DNA of 35,937 nucleotides, taken from Fuerstiella sp. GTDB taxonomy: Bacteria > Planctomycetota > Planctomycetia > Planctomycetales > Planctomycetaceae. The stretch is taken from NCBI GenBank assembly GCA_029247265.1, contig JAQWLN010000259.1:1-35937 (forward strand), given 5' to 3'. The notes under the pieces are model-generated. The model did no database searches, was not told where the DNA came from, and saw nothing but the letters and a program-made list of their open reading frames with translations. How positions within the stretch are numbered: the stretch's first letter is position 1; every line of letters starts with the position of its first letter. A program made the translations under genes and the position numbers. Positions 16,091 through 26,796 of this stretch are shown piece by piece.

Positions 16091-16921
16091 ATGTTGCCCG
16101 GACCGGAACAGATTCGTAGTGTGCTCAGCAACTTCCTGACGGATTCATCGCAGTGTGAAGCAGCCTTGCGAGGATTGATGCAGTTGACGGAAACGGCACC
16201 GATCGACGGTGCCGACGTTGATATCGGGCGAGCGATGCGGTGCGGGTTTCCGGAAGTCGTCTTCGGCGAAGGCAAGCCGCCGGAACTGATCGTCGAGATT
16301 CTGAAGCGACAGCACGCAGCCGGCCAGCGTGGTTTCGTTACGCGAATATCTCAGAATCAGGCTGACGTGATCACAGCCACGTTTCCCGATGTGCGCCATA
16401 ATCCCATTGCTCGCACTCTGATTGTTCCTGCTGCCTCCGATACTGACGAGAGTATGGACACGTCCCCGGCTGAAGGCGGACCGCTGGTGGCAGTGGTTAC
16501 TGCCGGCAGTTGCGATACCGCCGTGGCGCAGGAAGCTGTGGAGACGCTGCAGTGGATGAACGTCACGTGCACGCTGATTGAGGACGTTGGTGTGGCCGGC
16601 CCTCAACGATTGCAGAAGCACGTTTCTGTACTGCAGAACGTGCGTGCCATCGTTTGCGTGGCAGGCATGGAAGCGGCTCTGGCGTCTGTCGTTGGTGGTC
16701 TTGTCGGGTGTCCGGTCATCGGCGTCCCGACATCGGTGGGGTACGGAGCATCGTTTGGAGGCATTACGGCCATGCTGGCGATGCTGACGTGCTGCGCGTC
16801 CAATGTCGTCGCCGTCAACATCGATGCCGGGTTTCGAGGCGGCTATGTCGCGGGGATGATCGCCATGGGCGCTGGCAGTAAGTTAGATGCTGTCGCAGCA
16901 GAGGCGTCCTCGAATGGCTGA
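16091..16921 (+). CDS. larB: Nickel-pincer cofactor biosynthesis protein LarB
   Basis: LarB carboxylates nicotinic acid adenine dinucleotide, the first step to the nickel-pincer nucleotide of lactate racemase and related LarA enzymes. The 276-residue chain has the expected layout. The N-terminal half carries RAMRCGFPEVVFGEGK (47-62). The C-terminal half is AIR-carboxylase-like from about 131, with VAVVTAGSCDTAVAQEA, IEDVGVAGPQRL, CVAGMEAALASVVGGLV and VPTSVGYGASFGGITAM (212-228). All read as full LarB motifs. LarC, LarE and LarA are not in the window, so they must be elsewhere or the protein acts alone. The last 8 bases overlap the start of vsr, indicating coupled translation. Confidence 0.94.
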   Translation: MLPGPEQIRSVLSNFLTDSSQCEAALRGLMQLTETAPIDGADVDIGRAMRCGFPEVVFGEGKPPELIVEILKRQHAAGQRGFVTRISQNQADVITATFPDVRHNPIARTLIVPAASDTDESMDTSPAEGGPLVAVVTAGSCDTAVAQEAVETLQWMNVTCTLIEDVGVAGPQRLQKHVSVLQNVRAIVCVAGMEAALASVVGGLVGCPVIGVPTSVGYGASFGGITAMLAMLTCCASNVVAVNIDAGFRGGYVAGMIAMGAGSKLDAVAAEASSNG

Positions 16922-17342
16922 CGTGCATTCGCCGGAACAACGTTCGTACAATATGTCGCGCATCCGGAACAAGGATACGAAGCCGGAGCTGATTGTTCGG
17001 TCTCTGGTCCACCAGATGGGCTGCCGTTTTCGATTGCACTGCAAGGATCTGCCGGGGAAGCCGGATCTGGTTTTGCCCCGCCACAGGAAAATTATATTCG
17101 TCCACGGCTGCTTCTGGCACATGCACCGTTGTCGTTATGGGCGAGTCACACCGAAGACGAACGCCGAATTTTGGCTGGAAAAGCGTACCGCCAACGTCGA
17201 GCGGGATCGCCGCATCCCGAAACAGCTGCGTCGGGCTGGCTGGCAGACGCTTGTTATCTGGGAATGCTGGACACGCGAGCCGGAAGTGAAGGTCATTCCA
17301 CGTCTGGAAGAGTTTCTGGCGGACACTACTACGTCCGAGTGA
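16914..17342 (+). CDS. vsr: Very short patch repair (Vsr) endonuclease
   Basis: Vsr nicks DNA 5' of the T in T:G mismatches produced by deamination of 5-methylcytosine. The 142-residue chain (E. coli about 156) keeps the known residues at the same numbering: Glu25 (KPELI), the magnesium ligand Asp51 (GKPDLV), His64 and His69 (FVHGCFWHMH), and the zinc ligands Cys66, His71, Cys73 and Cys118. FWLEKRTANVERDRR is also conserved. The ATG at 16914 overlaps the end of larB; a TTG further up is unnecessary. Vsr is normally beside a cytosine-5 methylase such as Dcm, and none is in the window. Its 3' end overlaps the convergent DUF1549/DUF1553 gene by 14 bases. Confidence 0.95.
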   Translation: MADVHSPEQRSYNMSRIRNKDTKPELIVRSLVHQMGCRFRLHCKDLPGKPDLVLPRHRKIIFVHGCFWHMHRCRYGRVTPKTNAEFWLEKRTANVERDRRIPKQLRRAGWQTLVIWECWTREPEVKVIPRLEEFLADTTTSE

Positions 17343-20300
17343 TGACTTCGTGCAGGTTCAGAATCACACGCGTCACTGCTGTCCAGGCCGCAAGTTCAGC
17401 CGGGTTGAGGTTTAACGGGGCAGCTGACTGCCCCACCTTTGCCAACTCGGCAGCCTGCTGAGGCGCGGCGGCGAACTGTTGTTGCTGTTTATTCAAAAGC
17501 GCCTTCAGCACGGCAACTTCTTCGTCAGCAGGATCACGGGAAAGGCAGCGGCGAAACACAAACTGAAGCCGTGAGTCCGTCGACGGACCGCCTTCGGCAA
17601 TCGCCATGGCAGCCAGTGTGCGAGCCGCTTCGACAAAACTCGGATCGTTCAGCAGGACCAGCGCCTGCAGACTGTTGTTGCTGCGTGAACGCTCCACTGT
17701 ACATTCTTCGCGACTCGGAGCATCAAAGGACCGCATAGCCGGATGCAGAAATGTGCGACACCAATACGTGTACAGGCCGCGGCGGTATTGATTGTCGCCG
17801 CTGTCGTGCTGCCACTTGCGAGTCGGGAAGTTAAGGTGAGCCCAGTACCCTGCCGGCTGATAGGGTTTTGCACTGCGACCGCCGACCTTGTCAACCAGCA
17901 AACCGGACACGGACAATGCGTTGTCGCGAATAAATTCTGCGTCTAGGCGATAGCGTGACTGATAGGCCAGCCAGTCGTTGAACGGATCTGTTTCCCTTAA
18001 TTCCGGAGTGACCACGGATGTCCGTCGATAGGCGTCGGACGAGACAATCAGTCGAATGACATGCTGCACGTTCCATCCGCTCTCACGAAATTCAACGGCC
18101 AGCCAGTCCAGCAGTTCCGGATGAGTTGGCCAGCTGCCCTGCGACCCAAAGTCGTCTGCTGTTTTGACGATCCCCTTGCCGAAGAACTGCTGCCATAGCC
18201 GATTCACGAATACTCGCGCGACGAGGGGATTTTCCTTGTCGACGAACCACTGAGCCAGATGCAGCCGTGATGCTCGTCCTTCGACAGAAAGCGGCTTCAG
18301 AAAATGCGGAACCTGTGGGCTGGCAACGTTGCCGCTGTCGTCCATCCAGTCGCCTCGGGCCAGAACCCGGATTTCTCGAGGAGCCTGCGTACGAGTCACC
18401 AGCGTTTCTGGGATCTGCTTTTCCAGAGTCTCCTGATCCTTCTTCGTCTGGGTCAGTCGACCGCGTGCATCAGCCAGCATGGGCGCGATGCTGCGGTAAT
18501 AAACTGCGATCGCGGTCTTTTGTTCATCTGAAACAGTCGGCCAGACTTCCAGTAATGCGACGTGCTGAGAAGCCAGGCCGAATGAATTGTCCTGGAGGCC
18601 CGGATTGTCGACAGTTGACGTGCTGATGCGGAACAGACCGATATTGTGGAAGTCGACGGCTTCCTGCTGCAGACGGACCACCAGTCGGTCTCCTGCCGCA
18701 ACATCAATCGGCGCCGCAAAACGGAACACTGCCAGCGGATCTTTGTCATACTTGACCTGACCATCAACAGCCCAGCCGGTGTCGGCTTTGCCATCCAGTG
18801 CGTTCTTAACGGGCCAGCCTTTCTGTTCGAAGCTGGCAACCGCGTCTTGGATTGCTACCTGTTGTTCGCCACCGTCACCGTTGCGAATCTGTGTCACTGT
18901 GATACCGGACAAAACATAATTGCCGTTGCCAGGTGGCCTTGACAGAGATTTCTTCGTGAACGATTCGTGCCGCACAGTTTCCAAACGCAGTCCTGTCAGT
19001 TTCCCTGCAGATGGTGAAACAACAATTGTCAACGTGTCATGCTTCGGCAACGTACCCGACGTCAGGATTTTTCCATCATCCAGCAGTGAAAGATTCTGCC
19101 CGTTCGCGGACTTCATGTCGACCGTGGGAGCGACGCCCCAGTTTTTGGGAGTTGTTTTGAGTTTGGCCTGCAGATCCAGCGCCCACGCCTGCATCGCGAC
19201 ATCGAGTTCGGGTGTCTGCGTGTTCAGAGCTGTTTGAACTACGGCAAGCTGTGCATTCAGTTTCGCCTGTGTTTCTTTCTGCTGCCGCGATGGCATCTTC
19301 ACTTCGGGCTGCACGCCGACCGCCACGTCCTGGATGTCGGCGAAAAACGAAGCAAACTGATAGAAGTCACTGATCGAATACGGATCGAACTTGTGATCGT
19401 GACATTCGCAGCAGCCCATCGTTGCGCCCATCCACACAGTCGAAGCATTTCGCACTCGGTCTGCCGAATACTTGGCCAGGTACTCTTTCGGCTGGGCTCC
19501 GCCTTCGCGGGTTGTCATTAGTAGCCGATTGTATCCGGACGCGATTCGTTGTTCGTCGGTCGCATTCGGCAGCAGGTCTCCGGCCAACTGCTCCGTTGTA
19601 AACTGGTCGAAGGGCATGTTGCGGTGAAATGCATCGATCACATCGTCACGGTACATCCAGACATCACGATGGTTGTCGCCATGTATCCCGTTCGTGTCCG
19701 CATAACGCACCAGGTCCAGCCAGAATCCCGTCATGCGTTCTGCGTAGTGATGGGATGACAGCAGTTCATCAACGTAGACCGCTTGGTTCTTAGCAGACGT
19801 GTCCGCTGCGAAGCGTGCAACCTGATCCGGAGTTGGTGGCAGTCCGGTGAGATCGAACGACAGCCGCCGCGCGAGGGTCGTCCCGTCCGCGGGCCCCAGC
19901 GACTGAATTTCCTTGCGATTCAGTGTGTCCTGCACAAACCGATCAATATCATTGGCTGTAGCGCTGACTTCCGTCTTGGGAACTTCAGGTCTGGTCGGAG
20001 GAATATAGGACCAGTGTCCTTTCCACGATGCCCCGTCTTTGACCCAGCTACTGATCAACTGCTTCTGTTTTTCCGTTAATTCCTTACCGGAATCCGGTGG
20101 TGGCATCATCAGGTCGGGGTCTGTCGACATGATCCGTTTCAGCAGTTCGCTGTTGTCTGCTGACTTCGCATCAACAACCGTAACACCGTCAACCGTGCGA
20201 AACAGCCCATCCTTCTGGTCCAGTCGCAGGTCGCCCTGACGTTGCCCGACATCCGGGCCGTGGCAGGCAAAACAGGCGTCGGAAAGCAGGGGGCGAACGT

Positions 20301-20379
20301 CGCGATTGAAGTCAACGTCTGCAGCTACTGCATGGTTCAGCGACAAACAACCGATAATCGTAAGGATCGTTGAACGCAT
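17329..20379 (-). CDS. Exported DUF1549/DUF1553 protein with cytochrome-c-like motif
   Basis: A 1016-residue exported protein of the planctomycete PSCyt1/DUF1549/DUF1553 architecture. The ATG at 20379 begins a short signal peptide ([20 protein letters not shown]). It is followed by a haem-binding-type motif CFACH (36-40) in a domain resembling cytochrome c. The frame opens further upstream to 20601, inside the ubiD 3' end, but those residues lack a leader. DUF1549 is recognisable by [29 protein letters not shown] and [13 protein letters not shown] beta-rich carbohydrate-binding-like middle follows. DUF1553 carries [19 protein letters not shown] and [20 protein letters not shown]. Such proteins are usually beside a DUF1501 gene; none adjoins this one. 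The ubiD stop is 109 bases upstream. Biochemical function is unknown. Confidence 0.9.
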   Translation of the reverse strand: MRSTILTIIGCLSLNHAVAADVDFNRDVRPLLSDACFACHGPDVGQRQGDLRLDQKDGLFRTVDGVTVVDAKSADNSELLKRIMSTDPDLMMPPPDSGKELTEKQKQLISSWVKDGASWKGHWSYIPPTRPEVPKTEVSATANDIDRFVQDTLNRKEIQSLGPADGTTLARRLSFDLTGLPPTPDQVARFAADTSAKNQAVYVDELLSSHHYAERMTGFWLDLVRYADTNGIHGDNHRDVWMYRDDVIDAFHRNMPFDQFTTEQLAGDLLPNATDEQRIASGYNRLLMTTREGGAQPKEYLAKYSADRVRNASTVWMGATMGCCECHDHKFDPYSISDFYQFASFFADIQDVAVGVQPEVKMPSRQQKETQAKLNAQLAVVQTALNTQTPELDVAMQAWALDLQAKLKTTPKNWGVAPTVDMKSANGQNLSLLDDGKILTSGTLPKHDTLTIVVSPSAGKLTGLRLETVRHESFTKKSLSRPPGNGNYVLSGITVTQIRNGDGGEQQVAIQDAVASFEQKGWPVKNALDGKADTGWAVDGQVKYDKDPLAVFRFAAPIDVAAGDRLVVRLQQEAVDFHNIGLFRISTSTVDNPGLQDNSFGLASQHVALLEVWPTVSDEQKTAIAVYYRSIAPMLADARGRLTQTKKDQETLEKQIPETLVTRTQAPREIRVLARGDWMDDSGNVASPQVPHFLKPLSVEGRASRLHLAQWFVDKENPLVARVFVNRLWQQFFGKGIVKTADDFGSQGSWPTHPELLDWLAVEFRESGWNVQHVIRLIVSSDAYRRTSVVTPELRETDPFNDWLAYQSRYRLDAEFIRDNALSVSGLLVDKVGGRSAKPYQPAGYWAHLNFPTRKWQHDSGDNQYRRGLYTYWCRTFLHPAMRSFDAPSREECTVERSRSNNSLQALVLLNDPSFVEAARTLAAMAIAEGGPSTDSRLQFVFRRCLSRDPADEEVAVLKALLNKQQQQFAAAPQQAAELAKVGQSAAPLNLNPAELAAWTAVTRVILNLHEVITRT

Positions 20380-20488
20380 AATATGTCGGATCGCCAGGTG
20401 GGAAAACAGATGAAGGACCACCCACGTTATCAGAGCCCATGAGTCAATTGAACCCTCGACTCTGAGGATGTGCTCGCGGACGGAAATT

Positions 20489-22327
20489 TCAACAGATTCC
20501 GTGCAACGAGCCTCCGCGTGCGAACAGACGATCAACACGTTTTGATACTTCCGGATCCGTCTCCAGGGCCGGCGCCATATGCGCTTTTCGTCGAGCATCA
20601 ATGACCAGACTGCCGCGACAGCCCCAGTGTTTCTGTTCGGTGAAGCTACCTATGCCGTAAATATCCGCCGCGGGGTTCGACCGGGTAAACGTCACCCACA
20701 GAAAATTGCTCAGCGACTTTGCACAGAATTCACTGTCTTCCGTCAGCACGACCAGTGGAAATCGATTCAATGCGGAATCCACCGGGACCTGCTTGTTGAA
20801 CGTTTCGGCAGCCGGGTCAGTCTGATGAGGTCCCACCGACCATTTCGGTGCGTTAATCGCTAGAACACCAGGCAGACAAACCTTCGGGTTTGCAAACCCA
20901 TCCGGAAGCCACAGGTCGGCGGGGACTTCCGTCGGCAGTTCACGCTGAGGCTTTCCAGCCGCCGCAATCACCAGTTTCGAACCTTCGTTCAGCCCCGTGC
21001 CGGTGTAATCCAGAGTATCGATCGTCGTGCGCGTCTGAAAATGCAGATCTCGTGTCCAGTCGACTCGTTCCAATACGTGCCGGAAGAATGCCTCGATGTC
21101 GTTGATGTCCAGACCCGGATTGTCCTGGTACGCCGTGATCAGTAGATACTTCGCCAGCGAAAGTTGTCCCTGACCCAGAATCGCATTGGCGTTGGTCAGC
21201 AATTCCTGAGGTTGCCGTTCCTGAGCATATGGTACGTAACGTTCGTTGCCAATGGCCAGCAGCAGAGGATGGACGCCGGACTGATCCACCGCATGCACGG
21301 CATGTACGCCTGGCAGCACAGTTGGTATCGCCGGTCCTGTCAGTTCATGAATCAATTCGCCGAAACTTGTATCTTCCTGCGGTGGACGCCCGACGACTGT
21401 GAATGGCCAAATGGCATCTTTGCGGTGATAGACTCGGTCGACATTCACAACAGGAAAGTCATGAGTCAGACTGTAATATCCGAGATGGTCACCAAAGGGC
21501 CCTTCCGGTAATGATTCTGGTGCAATCGTGCCAGTGATACAGAAGTCTGCCTCAGCACAGATCATCGGACCGTCGGGCCGACGAATCATGCGTATGGCAT
21601 GCCGTGACAAGGCGCCGGCGAACGCAACCTCAGGGATTCCTTCCGGCAATGGCATCACCGCGGCGACAGCCATTGACGGTGGTCCACCGACGAAGATGTT
21701 CACTCGCAACGTTTCGCCCTTTGCAAGAGCCGCCGCATGGTGCTGACCGATACTTCGATGGATCTGATAATGCAGACCCACCTGACGATTGGGGGAATAC
21801 TGATTGCCGTTAATCTGAACTCGGTACATACCCAGATTGGAATGGATATAACCGGGCCGATCCGGATGCTCTGTATAGACTTCCGGCAGCGTAATAAATG
21901 CTCCGCCATCCATGGGCCAGCTCTTCAACGCAGGCAGCTGATCCAGCGATGTTTCGTGAGCCAGAACCGGCCCCGTGGAACGTTTTGCGGGCCGCATCGA
22001 AAGCAGAGTCCGCAGCACCGACGGCGCGCTTAGCGGATGCCTCAGCAATTCCGTCGGATCCTTCTTCAGTTGAATCAGAGTCTGCACGCCGGCCAGAGCG
22101 TCGCGGAAGATAAACCGAGTGCGATCCATCGTGCCGAACAGGTTGCTGGCCATGGGAAATCGACAGTTTCGAACATTGTCGAACAGCAGCGCAGGTCCGC
22201 TGGCTGCGTACACTCTGCGATGGATCTCGGCGGCTTCCAGGTCGGCATCGATCTCTTCAGAAACCCGAACAAGCATCCGACGTTGTTCAAGATCTCGCAC
22301 ACACTGCTGTAGATTCCGATATCCCAT
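20489..22327 (-). CDS. UbiD family decarboxylase
   Basis: A 612-residue member of the UbiD family, which reversibly decarboxylates aromatic or unsaturated acids with a prenylated FMN made by UbiX. Family motifs include RYPMASNLFGT-like RFPMASNLFGT, YIHSNLGMYRVQINGNQYS, GLHYQIHRSIGQHH, ICAEADFCITGTIAPESLPE and the active-site EGPFGDHLGYYS (around 280), which carries the conserved Glu pair. FPFTVVGRPPQED-like WPFTVVGRPPQEDTS follows. At 612 residues it is longer than E. coli UbiD (about 500). It could be ubiquinone- or menaquinone-pathway (MqnL-like) or act on another aromatic acid; the sequence does not decide. The DUF1549/DUF1553 gene follows on the same strand. No UbiX is in the window. Confidence 0.92.
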   Translation of the reverse strand: MGYRNLQQCVRDLEQRRMLVRVSEEIDADLEAAEIHRRVYAASGPALLFDNVRNCRFPMASNLFGTMDRTRFIFRDALAGVQTLIQLKKDPTELLRHPLSAPSVLRTLLSMRPAKRSTGPVLAHETSLDQLPALKSWPMDGGAFITLPEVYTEHPDRPGYIHSNLGMYRVQINGNQYSPNRQVGLHYQIHRSIGQHHAAALAKGETLRVNIFVGGPPSMAVAAVMPLPEGIPEVAFAGALSRHAIRMIRRPDGPMICAEADFCITGTIAPESLPEGPFGDHLGYYSLTHDFPVVNVDRVYHRKDAIWPFTVVGRPPQEDTSFGELIHELTGPAIPTVLPGVHAVHAVDQSGVHPLLLAIGNERYVPYAQERQPQELLTNANAILGQGQLSLAKYLLITAYQDNPGLDINDIEAFFRHVLERVDWTRDLHFQTRTTIDTLDYTGTGLNEGSKLVIAAAGKPQRELPTEVPADLWLPDGFANPKVCLPGVLAINAPKWSVGPHQTDPAAETFNKQVPVDSALNRFPLVVLTEDSEFCAKSLSNFLWVTFTRSNPAADIYGIGSFTEQKHWGCRGSLVIDARRKAHMAPALETDPEVSKRVDRLFARGGSLHGIC

Positions 22328-22596
22328 GATAAATACTGTGATTCCGGATTCTGATCAGGGCAATACGAAGGAACGTCCGACGGACGAATAAATGGAGAGT
22401 TGCAGAATGTCTGCCAGTATAACTGCGGTCACAGATCGTTGTTGTCTCCACGGACAGGCAAATGCAAAATTTGCCTCGGTGTGTATCAGCAAGGAACTGC
22501 TGCTTCCGGCGACAGCGAGGCCCTTTAAATGGCTGTGTCCGTCGGTTATCATGCCACGTCCCGCCTGCCCGATCCTTCCCCCTTCGTCTGCTCCTC
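22328..22596. other. Divergent intergenic region (ubiD / DUF1592-type)
   Basis: These 269 bases separate two divergent genes. The plus-strand frame of the following gene is open back to 22462, but it lacks a leader there. No clear promoter or ribosome site was found. Confidence 0.35.
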
Positions 22597-24864
22597 ATGT
22601 CCGTTTCTGAGAAACCAATCCTGCTGGTACTTGCCATTGTCAGCGCACCGTTTTCACCAGCGGCTGCGGACGATGCCACCAGGCAAAAAGGTGAGATGAT
22701 CTTTGCGGAACAATGCTCCGGTTGTCACGGCGCAGCGGGTGAAGGCACTGCTGACAATTATCCGAATCCGCTGTTCGGCGACAAACCGACTATTGATCTG
22801 GCCGAGCTGATTTCGGCAACCATGCCGGAAGGTGAAACGGAACTGTGTACGGGCGACGACGCGGTCGCGGTCGCTGAGTGGATGCAGTCGGCCTTCTATT
22901 CTCCGAAGGCCCAGGCACGCATTCATCCTCCACAAAAAAGGCTCAGTCGACTGACGGTTTCTCAGTACCGCAACTGTGTGGCTGATATTGTTGAGAGTTT
23001 CACATCGTCCAGTCAGCCGGGCGATCGAAGGGGGCTGACAGCTCGCTACTATAAGTCACGCCGTTTCAGAGATAAGGACAAGGTGATCGAACGTGTTGAG
23101 CCGGTGGTTGACTTTGATTTTGGCGCCGCGACACCCGATGCAGAAAAAATTCCGGAAGCCGAAGAGTTCTCCATTCGATGGGAAGGGTCACTGATCGTTG
23201 CTGAAACGGGGTGGTACGAGTTCGCGTTGAAAACGGAAAACGGCGGTCGCCTGTTCGTCAACGACCCGCGAACGGCGTTGATCGACGCATGGGTGAAGTC
23301 AGGTTACGACACAGAGTACCGCGGCTCGCTGTTTCTTCTTGCCGGACGGATCTACCCGCTTCGTCTGGAATGGTTTACGTTCAAGGAAAAAACAGCTTCT
23401 GTCGGCCTGTGGTGGAAGCCACCGCATGGATTTGATCAGCCGATTCCGGCCAGACATCTGACACCGCGAACTTCGACACAGTTGCTGGTCGTGAATACCC
23501 CATTCCCGCCGGATGACCGAAGCGACGGCTATATTCGCGGCACCTCCGTTTCACCAGAATGGGACGAAGCCACCACCTTTGCCGCGATCGAGGTCGTTGA
23601 CAAGTTGTGGCCCATGCTGCGACGCATCGTTCCAGGGAAGGATTTGGAAGAACGCAGTGAGCGGTTAAAGCAGTTTTGTTCTACGTTCGCGACTCGAGCT
23701 TTTCGGCGGCCACTGTCTGAGCACGAACGAAACGTCTACGTTGACAGACAGTTCGAAACGGCAGACACAGCGGAGGACGCTGTTCGTCGCTGCATCCTGG
23801 CCGTACTGAAGTCGCCACGGTTCCTGTACCGCGAAATCCGCGGCGAAAATGATTCGTATACGAGAGCATCACGGTTATCGTTTGCACTGGTCGACTCACT
23901 TCCCAACGCCGATTTGTTGCAGGCCGCTGAGAAGGGAAAACTGGACAGCGACAAAGGTGTGCGAGAACAGGCCATCCGACTCGTGAATTCGTACCGCGGA
24001 CAAATACAGCTGCACCGATTCCTTCGCGTCTGGCTGAACTTGGAACGACTGGAAGATATTGCAAAAGACGCTCAGGCTTTCCCGCACTTCACTCCGGATA
24101 TCGCTGCTGATCTGCGAGTCTCCCTGGAGTTGCTGCTGGACGAAGCCGTTTCCGGCGACGAGGACGGCTTTCAAACGCTGCTGACGAGTGACGAAACATG
24201 GGTTAACGACCGCATGGCTGCCTTCTACAATATCGGTCTACAGCAGGATGCAGGAGCGTTCGGTAAAGTTGCCTTCGAACCCGATCTTCGTGCCGGTATT
24301 GTGTCTCACCCGTATCTGCTGAGCGGTCTGGCATACCAGAGAACAAGCTCGCCCATTCATCGAGGCGTCTTTCTGTCGCGAGGAATTCTGGGACGTGCTC
24401 TGAAACCACCGCCCGATTCTGTGGCCCCTCTTCCTCCAGATCTGTCGCCGAGCCTGACAACGCGTGAAAGAGTCGGTAAGCAAACCAGTCCCGCCATGTG
24501 TGCGGGCTGCCATAAGATGATCAACTCTCTGGGCTTTGCTCTGGAAGAATTTGACGCAGTGGGACGCTACCGCGAAACGGAAAAAGATAAACAGATAGAC
24601 GTGTCCGGACACTACCGACTGCGAACCGGTGAGACCGCCGAATTCAACGGAGCCAACGAATTGGCCGGTTTTCTGGTGCAAAGTCAGGAAACTCACCGTT
24701 CTTTCGCCCGTCAGTTATTCCATCACATGGTTCAACAGCCGATACTTGCCTTTGGGCCGCAGTCAATCGATGAACTTGCACAGTTTTTTGCCGACCATCA
24801 GCTGAGCATGAAGAAACTGATGATGGAAATCGCCTGTCGTGCTGCCGAACACGAACAACCCTGA
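22597..24864 (+). CDS. Exported cytochrome c / PA14 / DUF1592-DUF1588-DUF1585 protein
   Basis: A 755-residue exported protein. The ATG at 22597 starts a signal peptide (VSEKPILLVLAIVSAPFS) that precedes a cytochrome-c-type CSGCH (40-44). A PA14-like beta domain at roughly 150-300 is marked by GLTARYYKS, WEGSLIVAETGWYEFALKT and LRLEWFTFKE. The rest resembles the DUF1592, DUF1588 and DUF1585 series: FCSTFATRAFRRPLSEHE, ILAVLKSPRFLYRE, then SSPIHRGVFLSRGILGRALK with a second CxxCH (CAGCHKMINSLGFALEEFDA), and FARQLFHHMVQQP. PA14 domains often bind carbohydrate. A DUF1552 gene follows after 51 bases, the usual planctomycete arrangement. The true function is unknown; electron transfer on surface glycans is only a guess. 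Confidence 0.92.
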   Translation: MSVSEKPILLVLAIVSAPFSPAAADDATRQKGEMIFAEQCSGCHGAAGEGTADNYPNPLFGDKPTIDLAELISATMPEGETELCTGDDAVAVAEWMQSAFYSPKAQARIHPPQKRLSRLTVSQYRNCVADIVESFTSSSQPGDRRGLTARYYKSRRFRDKDKVIERVEPVVDFDFGAATPDAEKIPEAEEFSIRWEGSLIVAETGWYEFALKTENGGRLFVNDPRTALIDAWVKSGYDTEYRGSLFLLAGRIYPLRLEWFTFKEKTASVGLWWKPPHGFDQPIPARHLTPRTSTQLLVVNTPFPPDDRSDGYIRGTSVSPEWDEATTFAAIEVVDKLWPMLRRIVPGKDLEERSERLKQFCSTFATRAFRRPLSEHERNVYVDRQFETADTAEDAVRRCILAVLKSPRFLYREIRGENDSYTRASRLSFALVDSLPNADLLQAAEKGKLDSDKGVREQAIRLVNSYRGQIQLHRFLRVWLNLERLEDIAKDAQAFPHFTPDIAADLRVSLELLLDEAVSGDEDGFQTLLTSDETWVNDRMAAFYNIGLQQDAGAFGKVAFEPDLRAGIVSHPYLLSGLAYQRTSSPIHRGVFLSRGILGRALKPPPDSVAPLPPDLSPSLTTRERVGKQTSPAMCAGCHKMINSLGFALEEFDAVGRYRETEKDKQIDVSGHYRLRTGETAEFNGANELAGFLVQSQETHRSFARQLFHHMVQQPILAFGPQSIDELAQFFADHQLSMKKLMMEIACRAAEHEQP

Positions 24865-24915
24865 GTCTCTGCAGTCACAGGGTATTGATCATTCCTCACC
24901 AGAGTCTCGCCTCTC

Positions 24916-26226
24916 ATGAACACACGCCGCGACTTCGTAAAGCAACTTGGGCTGGCTTCGGCCACGCTTCCCTTCATCAGCAATCTCAGCGTCTTTGGCA
25001 GCCCGTCTTCCGGCAAGGCCCGAAAGCAGCGACTGGTGGTCATGTTCAGTCCCAACGGGACCGTGCCGTGGGATTTCTGGCCGGACGAAGAGGGCAGCGA
25101 TTTTGAACTGAAACGCATCCTGCAGCCGATGGCCGAATTCAAGGACCGCACGCTGATCATGAAGGGCGTGTGCGACAAACTGAAGGGCGATGGTGACCGA
25201 CACATGCGCGGTATGGGCTGCATGCTGACAGGCATCGAGCTGTTTCCAGGAAACATTCAGGGAGGTTCTGACACACCGGCCGGATGGGCCAGCGGAATTT
25301 CCATTGATCAGGAACTGAAGAATTTCCTGCAGGCGAACGATCAAACACGCACGCGCTTCGGTTCTCTGGAATTTGGCGTGATGGTTCCTGATCGAGCCGA
25401 CACGTGGACTCGGATGAGTTACACCGGAGCCAATAAGCCAATTGCGCCGATCGACAACCCGTACCAGATGTTCAAGAAGCTGTATGGTCAGATGAAGGAC
25501 CGACAGCATCTGACCAGCATTCTGGATGACGTCCATGAGGATCTGCAGCGACTCAGCAAAGTCATTGGCAAAGAAGACCGGCAATTGCTGCAAGAACATG
25601 CCCAGTTTGTCCGCGCCATGGAACAGCAGCTGCAGGCCGGTGATACGTCAGAACTCAACCACGTGGTTCCCCAGCTGTCGGCCGGAGTTCAGAAAGAAAA
25701 TGACAACATTCCGCAAATCACAAAAATGCAGATGGATCTGCTGGTCAACAGTTTCGTGAATGACTTCGCGCGAACGGCAACGTTTCAGATTACGAACTCG
25801 GTTGGACAGCCGAAGATGAGCTGGTTGGGGATCGACGAAAGCCATCACACTCTGTCACACGAACCGGACAGCAACAAGGATGCTCACGAACAACTGACAA
25901 AAATCAATACGTGGTATTGCGAGCAGCTGGCTTACCTGACAAAACGTCTGGCCGAAACGCCAGAACCGGGTGGCGATGGAAGTTTGTTGGATAACACACT
26001 GATTCTTTGGAGTAACGAGCTGGGCCAGGGGAACAATCACACGCTGGACAATATTCCATTCGTCATGGTTGGCAACGGTCTGGATTTCGAAATGGGCCGC
26101 TCGCTGAAGTTTCCCATGGTGCCTCACAACCGCATGCTGATGTCGATCGCCCATGGATTCGGGCACCACCTGGAAACGTTCGGCAAGCCGGAACTGTGCG
26201 CCGATGGCCCATTGGATCTCGGTTGA
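24916..26226 (+). CDS. DUF1552 family exported protein, paired with DUF1592-type gene
   Basis: A 436-residue DUF1552 protein with a classical Tat leader: [20 protein letters not shown] has the twin-Arg TRRDFVK followed by a hydrophobic stretch. The body has [70 protein letters not shown] and [20 protein letters not shown], all typical of the family. It follows the DUF1592-type gene by 51 bases on the same strand, so the two are probably one operon and their products act together outside the cytoplasm. Tat export suggests folding, perhaps with a cofactor, before transport. The enzymatic role is not established. Its stop is 27 bases from that of the convergent VOC gene. Confidence 0.93.
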   Translation: MNTRRDFVKQLGLASATLPFISNLSVFGSPSSGKARKQRLVVMFSPNGTVPWDFWPDEEGSDFELKRILQPMAEFKDRTLIMKGVCDKLKGDGDRHMRGMGCMLTGIELFPGNIQGGSDTPAGWASGISIDQELKNFLQANDQTRTRFGSLEFGVMVPDRADTWTRMSYTGANKPIAPIDNPYQMFKKLYGQMKDRQHLTSILDDVHEDLQRLSKVIGKEDRQLLQEHAQFVRAMEQQLQAGDTSELNHVVPQLSAGVQKENDNIPQITKMQMDLLVNSFVNDFARTATFQITNSVGQPKMSWLGIDESHHTLSHEPDSNKDAHEQLTKINTWYCEQLAYLTKRLAETPEPGGDGSLLDNTLILWSNELGQGNNHTLDNIPFVMVGNGLDFEMGRSLKFPMVPHNRMLMSIAHGFGHHLETFGKPELCADGPLDLG

Positions 26227-26253
26227 ACCGGCCACGACACCACACAGGCTTCA

Positions 26254-26685
26254 TTATTTAGCGAACAGCTGGTTCATGTCCTTGAACCCTTTGAACTCAA
26301 GGGCATTGCCGGATGGGTCAAGAAAGAACATGGTCGCCTGTTCTCCCACTTCTCCTGCAAAGCGGATGTACGGATCGATGACAAATTCAATGCCCTGTGC
26401 GGTCAGGCGGTCCGCGAGTTTCTGCCAGTCATCCATCTGCAGCACAACTCCGAAATGTGGTACGGGAACAGCGTGTCCATCAACTTGATTGTGGTGACTT
26501 TGTCGCTCAGGTAACGGCATGTCCAGCTTTTCATGTGCCACGATCTGGTGGCCAAACAGGTCGTAGTCAATCCAGGTTGTGCCACTGCGGCCCTCGGGTA
26601 GGCCCAGCACTTCTCCGTAAAAGTGTCTTGCCGCTGCGATATCACGGACGGGAAACGCGTGATGAAACGGCGTGAGAGTCGGCAT
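26254..26685 (-). CDS. VOC-family (glyoxalase/dioxygenase-like) protein
   Basis: A 143-residue protein of the vicinal-oxygen-chelate fold, the fold of glyoxalase I, extradiol dioxygenases and bleomycin-resistance proteins. The first beta-alpha-beta-beta-beta unit starts [20 protein letters not shown] with a metal-ligand His at residue 8 or 9. The second carries [19 protein letters not shown] and ends [15 protein letters not shown], where the Glu would be a second ligand. The ATG at 26685 gives the normal family N-terminus; an upstream ATG at 26772 would add 29 unrelated residues. No partner gene reveals a substrate. Confidence 0.92.
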   Translation of the reverse strand: MPTLTPFHHAFPVRDIAAARHFYGEVLGLPEGRSGTTWIDYDLFGHQIVAHEKLDMPLPERQSHHNQVDGHAVPVPHFGVVLQMDDWQKLADRLTAQGIEFVIDPYIRFAGEVGEQATMFFLDPSGNALEFKGFKDMNQLFAK

Positions 26686-26796
26686 TAGCAATTGTCCGCT
26701 GGAATAAAAAAGTGTCGTCAACAGAGTGACTACAGATGATAGTAGCCGTGATCCGGTTTGCACAACTCGCAAATGTGCTCACCCGGATTCATGGCT

